DNA of 7,404 bases from Caryophanales bacterium UBA6769. Its GTDB lineage: Bacteria > Bacillota > Bacilli > Bacillales > UBA6769. Positions 1 to 4,752 of the stretch are shown here, in pieces. How positions within the stretch are numbered: position 1 is the stretch's first letter; the number at the start of each line of letters is the position of its first letter. Both the position numbers and the translations under genes were made by a program. The notes beneath the pieces are model-generated. The model saw only the letters and a list, made by a program, of their open reading frames with translations, was not told the DNA's origin and did not search any database. The stretch lies in NCBI GenBank assembly GCA_002453275.1, contig DKGN01000172.1, positions 1-7,404 on the forward strand, given 5' to 3'.

Positions 1-546
1 ATGGGGCTCGTACCATTTACTGTTGATGGGCTTGTCAGTCGGGAGAAAGTAGATTATCTCGGCTTGAATGGGAGTGCAACATACACGTGTCGGTTACAAA
101 ACGTGTTTGTCCCAGAGGATCGAATCATTTCAGAAAATGCTGATACCTTTATTCCATCGATACGCTCAACGTTTGTCGCTTATCAAATTCCGCTCGGGTT
201 TGGCGTTATAGATGCATCGATTAGCTGCATTGAAAAAGTCCACAATCGGCAGAATAAATGCAATCAATATTTACCAATCCAAGCCGATCAATTGAAGGAA
301 AACTTATTACTTTTCCAGGACGAATTAAAAAGAATAGTTTTGAAAGATACAAACTGGACTGAAATAACAAAATTAAAGTTAGATACAACTTATCTTACAT
401 TGCAGGCGGTTCAAGCTGCGATGATCCATCAAGGGGGAGCAGGTTACTTGAAGCATAGTCATACTTCTAGGAGATTAAGAGAAGCTTATTTTTTTGCTAA
501 TTTAACCCCAACGATTAAACACCTTGAGAAATTGTTAGCTCCTTAG
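1..546 (+). CDS. Acyl-CoA dehydrogenase-family flavoprotein, C-terminal part (5' end outside window)
   Basis: This reading frame is open from the first base, and the 181 residues visible look like only the second half of a protein of about 370-390 residues. The ATG at base 1 is therefore probably an internal methionine, not the start. Residues 1-45 resemble the end of the middle beta domain of the acyl-CoA dehydrogenase fold, with the typical pattern 'LGLNGSATYTCRLQNVFVPEDRI'-like (residues 20-42, including VPED at 37-40). Residues 50-180 resemble the C-terminal helical domain, with the GGAGY motif at 145-149 and a terminal RRLREAYFF...TPTIKHL block at 157-175. Family members are FAD enzymes that oxidise acyl-CoA thioesters, but relatives act as monooxygenases or nitroalkane oxidases. 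By hand alignment the usual catalytic glutamate is replaced by Asn167, and the alternative position is Ile54, so substrate and reaction are uncertain. The gene converges on the MFS gene and ends at a shared terminator. Confidence 0.8.
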   Translation: MGLVPFTVDGLVSREKVDYLGLNGSATYTCRLQNVFVPEDRIISENADTFIPSIRSTFVAYQIPLGFGVIDASISCIEKVHNRQNKCNQYLPIQADQLKENLLLFQDELKRIVLKDTNWTEITKLKLDTTYLTLQAVQAAMIHQGGAGYLKHSHTSRRLREAYFFANLTPTIKHLEKLLAP

Positions 547-587
547 TGAGAATAATCTACGTTCTTTAGAGGGTATGGGGATATAAA

Positions 588-625
588 AAAAAGGCGAAGG
601 TCCTGATGGGCACCTTCGCCTTTTT
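588..625. terminator. Bidirectional rho-independent terminator between convergent genes
   Basis: A perfect 14-bp inverted repeat pairs 588-601 with 612-625 around a 10-nt loop. The stem core is GGCGAAGGT/ACCTTCGCC, flanked by an A-run on the left and a T-run on the right, so it provides a U-tract in both directions. It sits 41 nt after the stop of the flavoprotein gene and directly after the stop of the MFS gene on the other strand, so it probably ends both transcripts. Confidence 0.93.
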
Positions 626-628
626 CTA

Positions 629-1792
629 TTAATAGATGGAAACACTTGCTTTTTTTTGTTGCCAGATGATGATATAGAGGGCGATACTGCTGACAAGCAC
701 TACAGCGGATCCGATGAGAAAAGCGCCATCTGCTGAAACGGCTAATGCTCCGATAACAGTTGAGCCAACAACAACACCTAAAGAGAAAAAGGCGTAAAAA
801 ATACCAAATGCTTTACCGCGATCAAGGACATTCGTATGTTGAACAATCAAAGCGTTAATAGAAGGGAAAATTAAAGCGAATCCGATTCCATACACGATCA
901 TGACGCCATATAATAACCCTTGTGTAGCTGAAAAGCTTAAAAATAATAACGAAATTCCTAAAATAACTAGACCAGCATTCATTGTATTTTCATGTGAAAA
1001 ACGGTCATATACTTTATTCGTTGGTAGAACAAAAATTAAAATTGCCGTAAAAGCAAAAGTACTTAAGAGCATTCCGCTTACTTGAGTGCCGAAATTAAGT
1101 AATTCTACTTTTAGTGGCAACATATATGCTAAAACACCTTGTGAAAACATGAGCGCAAAGGAACCTAAATATGCATAAAAAAGCGGTAGCTCCTTTAGTA
1201 AATCAATCACTGATTTTCCGGTTTCTTGATTGTCAATTCGTCTAGACATTGTCGCGTTCGTATCAGGAAGCAGGGTGAAGGCAAAAATGGCTGTAATAAT
1301 CATAAGGACACCAATTACGAGAAAAACCCACTTGATACCTGCAGTCGCTGTCATTATTCCACCAAACGCTGGACCGAGAATGGCAGCCATTCCTACGACC
1401 GCCCCAGATAATGCCATTGTCTTTCCTTTTTTATTGTCGCTTGAGCGGTTTGCTAAATACGTAAACGCGGCTGGAACGAGAAAGCCTCCACTTAATCCAT
1501 GTAAAAATCGTACGATAATTAATTGCAAAGGAGTCGTAACGAGGGCATACGTCAATAAAATGAACCCCGTTACACCGAGACCAATATACAGAACTCGCTT
1601 CGCTCCATCTTTATCAATCCAAAATCCAGCGAACAGATTCCCGATAATATTCGTAAACGAATACATGCCGACCGCCAGACCGATAAGGAGTGGTGTCGCT
1701 CCTAAGCCTTGAGCAAAGGGGCTAATGATCGGTAATTGGGCAAATGTATCAATAAATGCAATCATAATGATGATATAAATAAAATAAACCAT
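629..1792 (-). CDS. MFS transporter, drug:H+ antiporter-like (DHA1 type, 12 TM)
   Basis: The 387-residue protein is hydrophobic throughout, with about twelve membrane segments and a polar central loop around residues 178-202, the usual layout of a 12-helix major facilitator. The loop between helices 2 and 3 carries an MFS motif A variant, GFWIDKDGAKRV (56-67). The fifth helix has an antiporter-type motif C pattern, G130...G134 followed by LGPAFGG at 139-145. This motif is characteristic of proton-coupled drug exporters, so export of a small molecule or drug is inferred; the substrate cannot be read from sequence. Length is normal for the DHA1 family. The start at 1792 is supported by the ribosome site AGGAAGAG (1798-1805, read on the - strand), 5 nt before the ATG. 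The gene appears monocistronic, with its own promoter at 1828-1856 and a terminator just after its stop. It is divergent from the cyd operon, with no evident functional link. Confidence 0.85.
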   Translation of the reverse strand: MVYFIYIIIMIAFIDTFAQLPIISPFAQGLGATPLLIGLAVGMYSFTNIIGNLFAGFWIDKDGAKRVLYIGLGVTGFILLTYALVTTPLQLIIVRFLHGLSGGFLVPAAFTYLANRSSDNKKGKTMALSGAVVGMAAILGPAFGGIMTATAGIKWVFLVIGVLMIITAIFAFTLLPDTNATMSRRIDNQETGKSVIDLLKELPLFYAYLGSFALMFSQGVLAYMLPLKVELLNFGTQVSGMLLSTFAFTAILIFVLPTNKVYDRFSHENTMNAGLVILGISLLFLSFSATQGLLYGVMIVYGIGFALIFPSINALIVQHTNVLDRGKAFGIFYAFFSLGVVVGSTVIGALAVSADGAFLIGSAVVLVSSIALYIIIWQQKKASVSIY

Positions 1793-1827
1793 ATTATCTC
1801 TTCCTAATCTTATAAAGTATTATCTCT

Positions 1828-1856
1828 ATTATACGAATAGATGTGTGGTGACACAA
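1828..1856 (-). promoter_or_regulatory. SigA-type promoter of the MFS gene
   Basis: Read on the - strand there is a perfect TATAAT at 1833-1828, a 17-bp spacer, and TTGTGT at 1856-1851 as a partial -35 (the TTG is conserved). The predicted start is near 1821, giving a leader of about 28 nt that contains the AGGAAGAG ribosome site. A dyad TGTGT-N4-ACACA (1842-1855) lies in the spacer and overlaps the -35, a position suited to a repressor operator. Confidence 0.6.
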
Positions 1857-1918
1857 AGGTTTAGTGTGAAAAATGCTTGAACTTTTAGTAAATTTCCATC
1901 AAGTAAAAGCGTAAACCG

Positions 1919-1982
1919 TGATTAAGCATTTCCTGGGCAACTATTTTTTTCGACAAGAACCGCAAAAAATCAAGCTTAATTA
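1919..1982. repeat. Long imperfect inverted repeat (AT-rich hairpin) in the divergent intergenic region
   Basis: The outer arms ATTAAGC (1921-1927) and GCTTAAT (1974-1980) are perfect complements. They extend outward by one G-T wobble and one T-A pair to 1919/1982. Nested inside, ATTTTTT (1943-1949) pairs with AAAAAAT (1964-1970); after one mismatch, CG (1951-1952) pairs with CG (1961-1962). No T-run follows the structure on either strand, so it is not an obvious terminator. Function unknown; AT-richness makes chance partly plausible. Confidence 0.4.
1949..1956 (-). promoter_or_regulatory. Possible Spo0A box (TTGTCGAA)
   Basis: The - strand reads TTGTCGAA, followed by an A-run. This is an exact match to the Bacillus 0A-box core TGTCGAA. 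It sits within the hairpin at 1919-1982, about 130 bp upstream of the MFS transcription start and about 400 bp upstream of cydA. A single short match is weak evidence, and control of either neighbour by Spo0A is inference. Confidence 0.25.
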
Positions 1983-2034
1983 AAATTACACTTACTACAT
2001 TGTTATGAGAAAATTGCTTAACCATTCCAATAAA

Positions 2035-2064
2035 TTGACAAGTTATATATGAAATAATGATAAA
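2035..2064 (+). promoter_or_regulatory. Candidate upstream promoter reading toward cydA
   Basis: TTGACA at 2035-2040 is a perfect -35. It is followed after 18 bp by GATAAA (2059-2064), a 4/6 match to the -10 consensus. Transcription would begin near 2071 and run into the hairpin at 2136-2192. It could be a distal cyd promoter with a long structured leader, or the promoter of a short non-coding transcript. No ORF with a credible ribosome site lies between it and cydA. In this AT-rich stretch such matches also arise by chance. Confidence 0.3.
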
Positions 2065-2113
2065 CCAAACAATGAATCCTTAAAGTGCACAAGTGCGAGG
2101 TTGAAAATACAAC

Positions 2114-2128
2114 TTAATATTATATTAA
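2114..2128. repeat. AT-only palindrome TTAATAT-T-ATATTAA
   Basis: There is a perfect 7-bp inverted repeat around one central base, upstream of the hairpin at 2136-2192. It could be an operator, a -10-like AT-rich element or simply low-complexity DNA. No regulator can be assigned. Confidence 0.3.
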
Positions 2129-2135
2129 TATAGTT

Positions 2136-2192
2136 AAAAAACCTTAAATTGGACTCTGTCTAAAAGGAGACATTTCCATTTTAGGGTTTTTT
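2136..2192 (+). terminator. Long stem-loop in the cydA upstream region (terminator or attenuator candidate)
   Basis: The sequence folds into three stacked helices. The outer one has 13 continuous pairs: AAAAAACCTTAAA at 2136-2148 with 2180-2192, including one G-U. After a 1x1 mismatch come four pairs (2150-2153 with 2175-2178). After a 3x2 internal loop come five pairs (TGTCT 2157-2161 with AGACA 2168-2172), closed by the hexaloop AAAAGG. The right arm ends in six T on the + strand, and the left arm's A-run gives a U-run on the - strand, so termination is possible in both directions. No gene ends here, which makes a leader attenuator, or the 3' end of a short RNA started at 2035-2064, the likelier readings. 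Confidence 0.45.
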
Positions 2193-2204
2193 GTCGTTTT
2201 ATCG

Positions 2205-2281
2205 GTTGACACAAATTCGCCAATACTTTGCCACGAATATGCCATCGTTTCGCCAATGAAACGTCAATGTCTTGAGAAGAT
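2205..2281 (+). promoter_or_regulatory. Array of 11-bp phased GCCA direct repeats upstream of cydA (regulator-binding array candidate)
   Basis: GCCA occurs at 2219, 2230, 2241 and 2252, exactly 11 bp apart each time. The phase continues with one-base variants GACA at 2208 and GTCA at 2263, then a weaker GAGA at 2274. The nine-base word TTCGCCAAT appears twice (2216-2224 and 2249-2257), three periods apart. Direct repeats with an 11-bp period place sites on one face of the helix and are typical of OmpR/PhoB-family response regulators. In B. subtilis the family member ResD is reported to bind upstream of the cydA promoter, so ResD is the leading candidate. The array lies just upstream of a -10-like box that lacks a good -35. 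The repeat pattern is seen; the binding protein is inferred. Confidence 0.55.
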
Positions 2282-2304
2282 ATTTGGCTGAAGCAGGGTA
2301 GAAT
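2276..2304 (+). promoter_or_regulatory. Probable cydA promoter with a poor -35 (activator-dependent type)
   Basis: TAGAAT at 2299-2304 is a 5/6 match to the -10 consensus. Seventeen bp upstream the -35 position reads GAAGAT, a poor match; the better-looking TTGAGA at 2272 would leave a 21-bp spacer. Start of transcription near 2311 would give a leader of about 40 nt that includes the cydA ribosome site. A weak -35 directly downstream of the phased repeats fits a promoter needing a bound activator. Confidence 0.4.
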
Positions 2305-2334
2305 GAAAGTAAGAGAAAGAACACAGATTCGGAG

Positions 2335-2343
2335 AAGGAGTGA
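2335..2343 (+). promoter_or_regulatory. cydA: Ribosome binding site of cydA (decides the ATG at 2352)
   Basis: AAGGAGTGA matches the anti-Shine-Dalgarno complement AAGGAGGTGA with one G missing, and ends 8 nt before the ATG at 2352. The in-frame GTG at 2340 lies inside this element and cannot use it, so the ATG is the start. Confidence 0.8.
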
Positions 2344-2351
2344 AAGTAAAA

Positions 2352-3752
2352 ATGGATACGCTTATGCTAGCAAGAATTCAATTTGCTTCAACAACAATAT
2401 TTCACTATATTTTTGTCCCGATGTCGATTGGTCTAGTTTTTATTATTGCGATCATGCAAACGTTGTACTATTTCAAGGGAAAAGAAGTTTATAAGAGAAT
2501 GACGAAATTTTGGGGAACCCTTTTTCTTATTAACTTTGTCGTTGGAGTTGTGACTGGAATTTTGCAAGAGTTTCAGTTCGGGATGAACTGGTCTACGTAT
2601 TCGCGGTTCGTTGGAGATGTTTTCGGTCCGTCACTCGCTATTGAAGGATTGCTTGCATTTTTTATGGAGTCGACTTTTATTGGAATATGGGTATTTGGAT
2701 GGAATCGACTATCTAAGCGTGTACATTTGTTGTCCATTTGGCTCGTTGCGTTAGGGACTATTTTGTCTGCATTTTGGATTTTAACAGCAAACTCTTTTAT
2801 GCAGTCACCGGTTGGCTTTGAGCTTGCTGACGGTCGAGCACAAATGAATGATTTTTGGGCGATTCTTACGAATCCACACTTGTGGGTACAATTTCCGCAC
2901 GTCCTCGTATCTGCCTTTGCGACAGGAGCATTTTTAATTGCTGGTGTCAGTGCGTGGAAATTATTTAAAAAACAAGATGTTGATATGTTCAAAAGGTCCT
3001 TTCGAATTTCGATTATAGTTGGGACACTTTCCGCATTAGCGATTATGGTAACGGGTCACCAACAAGCACAGCATCTCGTATCAGCTCAACCTATGAAGCT
3101 AGCTGCAGCAGAAGCCCTCTGGAATACGAGTGATGATCCTGCACCGTTCACCGTTGTTGCAAATATTAATCCAGAAGAAAAATCAAATTCATTTGAATTG
3201 AAAATACCTTACATGTTGAGCTTTTTCTCTTACAGTAAATTTAGTGGGCAAGTCGAAGGAATCAATCAAATTCAAGCGGAGTATGAAGCAGAGTATGGTC
3301 CAGGGAATTACATTCCACCTGTTCGAACTATATTTTGGAATTTCCGTGTTATGGTCGTTAGTGGTATGGCCATGTTGCTTCTCGGTGTCATTGGTTGGTT
3401 TCGCTCTAAAAGGGAAAAGATTATGGAGAAGAGCTGGTATTTAAAAACGATGGTATTTGCCATTGCGCTTCCATTCATTGCAAATTCGTCAGGCTGGATT
3501 ATGGCTGAAATGGGGCGTCAACCTTGGGTTGTGTTCGGTGTCATGCAAACCGAGGATGCAGTTTCACCGTCGGTTACGGCTGGGGAAGTTCTCTTTTCAC
3601 TCATTGCATTTTCAACAATTTATGCCATTTTAGCAGGAATATGTGTTTACCTATTTGTTCGCGTTATTCGTCAAGATGAGAAAAAGAAGAAAATAGAGCC
3701 AGATCAATACGATCCATTTGATAAGGAGGAATACCATGCTGTCGCTAAATGA
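2352..3752 (+). CDS. cydA: Cytochrome bd-type quinol oxidase subunit I (CydA), short Q-loop type
   Basis: CydA oxidises quinol and, with CydB, reduces oxygen to water in the cytoplasmic membrane. The 466-residue protein has about nine membrane helices. Hand alignment to E. coli CydA finds the key residues: His18 and His183 (haem ligands, E. coli H19 and H186), Met334 in FRVM (M393, second b558 ligand), Glu98 and Glu106 (E99, E107), Lys249 and Glu254 in the Q-loop (K252, E257; quinol oxidation), and Glu386 in the EMGRQPW block (E445). The protein is about 55 residues shorter than the E. coli protein because the Q-loop insertion is absent, as is usual in Bacillus. Haem content (bd or bb') cannot be told from sequence. 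It is the first gene of the operon; its last 17 nt overlap cydB. I see no full-length Rex operator, although Rex controls this operon in B. subtilis. Confidence 0.97.
   Translation: MDTLMLARIQFASTTIFHYIFVPMSIGLVFIIAIMQTLYYFKGKEVYKRMTKFWGTLFLINFVVGVVTGILQEFQFGMNWSTYSRFVGDVFGPSLAIEGLLAFFMESTFIGIWVFGWNRLSKRVHLLSIWLVALGTILSAFWILTANSFMQSPVGFELADGRAQMNDFWAILTNPHLWVQFPHVLVSAFATGAFLIAGVSAWKLFKKQDVDMFKRSFRISIIVGTLSALAIMVTGHQQAQHLVSAQPMKLAAAEALWNTSDDPAPFTVVANINPEEKSNSFELKIPYMLSFFSYSKFSGQVEGINQIQAEYEAEYGPGNYIPPVRTIFWNFRVMVVSGMAMLLLGVIGWFRSKREKIMEKSWYLKTMVFAIALPFIANSSGWIMAEMGRQPWVVFGVMQTEDAVSPSVTAGEVLFSLIAFSTIYAILAGICVYLFVRVIRQDEKKKKIEPDQYDPFDKEEYHAVAK
3723..3730 (+). promoter_or_regulatory. cydB: Ribosome binding site of cydB
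   Basis: AAGGAGGA lies inside the end of cydA and ends 5 nt before the ATG at 3736. This favours 3736 over the in-frame TTG at 3718, which lies upstream of the site. Translation of cydB probably starts before ribosomes finish cydA. Confidence 0.85.
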
Positions 3753-4752
3753 GTTTTGGTTCCTACTCATCGCTATATTATTTGTTGGCTTTTTCGTTCT
3801 CGAAGGTTTTGATTTTGGTGTTGGTACGGTTGCAAAATTTCTTGGTAAGACAGATCGGGAACGTCGTGTGTACATTAATACGATCGGTCCGTTCTGGGAT
3901 GCGAATGAAGTCTGGTTGATTACAGCAGGTGGGGCGATGTTCGCTGCATTTCCGCACTGGTATGCAACATTATTTAGTGGTTTTTACATTCCTTTTGTTT
4001 TTATGCTACTTGCGTTAATTGTCCGCGGTGTGGCTTTTGAGTTTCGAGGAAAAGTTGATAGTGAAAAATGGAGAAAAACTTGGGACTGGTCAATCTTCAT
4101 TGGAAGTATCGTACCACCTCTCCTCTGGGGTGTAGCACTTGCAAATTTTATGACAGGTATCCCGATTGATGCGAATAAAGAAGTTGTCGGTGGATTTCTA
4201 CAATTTCTCCATCCATTTGCTCTGTTAGGCGGTGTCATGTTTGTGTTATTGTGTATCGTTCACGGCTTACAGTTCATTATGCTACGGACGACAGATGAGT
4301 TGCATGAACGGGCTCGCAGTCTTGCGAAAAAATTAAATCCAATTGCGTTAGTCGCAGTGCTTTTATTTATCGGAGTGGGGTTTGTGAAAACAGACATTTT
4401 CACTTATCACGGGAACACATGGCTTTTACTTCCGTTACTAGCATGGGGAGGATTGTTTGCTTCTCATTTGTTTAATCGATTGCAACGTGACGGATGGGCA
4501 TTCTTTATGACGAGCTTCACGATGATTGGATTAACGGCAAGTATTTTTATCGGCATGTTTCCTCGTGTCATGATTAGTACACTTGGTGCAATCAATGATT
4601 TAACAATTTTTAATGCAGCTTCGGGTGCGTATACGTTAAAGGTTATGAGTTATTTTTCAATTGCATTGCTTCCATTTGTGCTCGGCTACCAAATTTGGAG
4701 TTACTATGTCTTTCGTAAACGACTTAAGCCGAAGGACGAACTCGAATACTAA
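3736..4752 (+). CDS. cydB: Cytochrome bd-type quinol oxidase subunit II (CydB)
   Basis: CydB is the second membrane subunit of the oxidase. It packs against CydA in a similar fold and helps bring protons or oxygen to the haems. The protein is 338 residues, the usual Bacillus length, with about nine hydrophobic segments. Recognisable family blocks are LEGFDFGVG (22-30, with Glu23 and the conserved Asp26), GPFWDANEVWL (51-61, with Trp54, Asp55, Asn57 and Glu58), TAGGAMFAAFP just after it, and RGVAFEFR near 98-105. The C-terminal block SYFSIALLPFVLGYQIW precedes a short basic tail. The start overlaps the cydA end by 17 nt and is fixed by the strong ribosome site. The stop TAA shares its last A with the ATG of the next gene (TAATG), indicating translational coupling. 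No frame damage or odd composition is visible. Confidence 0.97.
   Translation: MLSLNEFWFLLIAILFVGFFVLEGFDFGVGTVAKFLGKTDRERRVYINTIGPFWDANEVWLITAGGAMFAAFPHWYATLFSGFYIPFVFMLLALIVRGVAFEFRGKVDSEKWRKTWDWSIFIGSIVPPLLWGVALANFMTGIPIDANKEVVGGFLQFLHPFALLGGVMFVLLCIVHGLQFIMLRTTDELHERARSLAKKLNPIALVAVLLFIGVGFVKTDIFTYHGNTWLLLPLLAWGGLFASHLFNRLQRDGWAFFMTSFTMIGLTASIFIGMFPRVMISTLGAINDLTIFNAASGAYTLKVMSYFSIALLPFVLGYQIWSYYVFRKRLKPKDELEY

Larger units (their letters stand above)
1857..2351. other. Divergent intergenic region without a supported gene
   Basis: About 500 bp separate the MFS promoter from the cydA start. All ATG-started frames here are short (for example 13, 15, 8 and 11 codons) and lack good ribosome sites, and none encodes a hydrophobic peptide. 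The region up to about 2200 is strongly AT-rich; GC content rises over the repeat array near the cydA promoter. Its content is regulatory: hairpins at 1919-1982 and 2136-2192, the AT palindrome at 2114-2128, two candidate promoters reading right, and the 11-bp array. Confidence 0.6.

Noticed and set aside
1230..1712. 160-codon + strand frame inside the MFS gene
   Set aside because: It is the antisense shadow of a clear membrane transporter, with no family resemblance and no ribosome site.
1841..1856. Rex or FNR site in the MFS promoter
   Set aside because: The half-sites TGTG and CACA are separated by 6 bp, not the 8 bp needed for either consensus.
2083..2096. Tandem AAGTGC repeat with 8-bp spacing
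   Set aside because: There are only two copies, no promoter-linked position and no known regulator pattern.
2191..2259. 22-codon peptide from TTG 2191 across the repeat array
   Set aside because: The start is a rare codon, the only upstream AGGG is 4 nt away and lies inside a stable hairpin, and the frame covers what looks like regulatory DNA.
2304..2349. Nine-base direct repeat TGAAAGTAA at 2304-2312 and 2341-2349
   Set aside because: It is short, A-rich and lies in a purine-rich leader around a ribosome site, so chance is enough to explain it.
2340..2351. GTG start for cydA four codons upstream
   Set aside because: The GTG lies within the Shine-Dalgarno element; the ATG at 2352 has the proper distance and gives the standard CydA N-terminus.
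2303..2494. 63-codon + strand frame starting at ATG 2303, overlapping the start of cydA in another frame
   Set aside because: It lacks a ribosome site, its product is low-complexity (Arg/Lys/Ser-rich then off-frame cydA), and cydA in the other frame is certain.
3718..3735. TTG start for cydB six codons upstream
   Set aside because: It lies upstream of the AAGGAGGA site, whereas ATG 3736 sits 5 nt after it and matches the family N-terminus.
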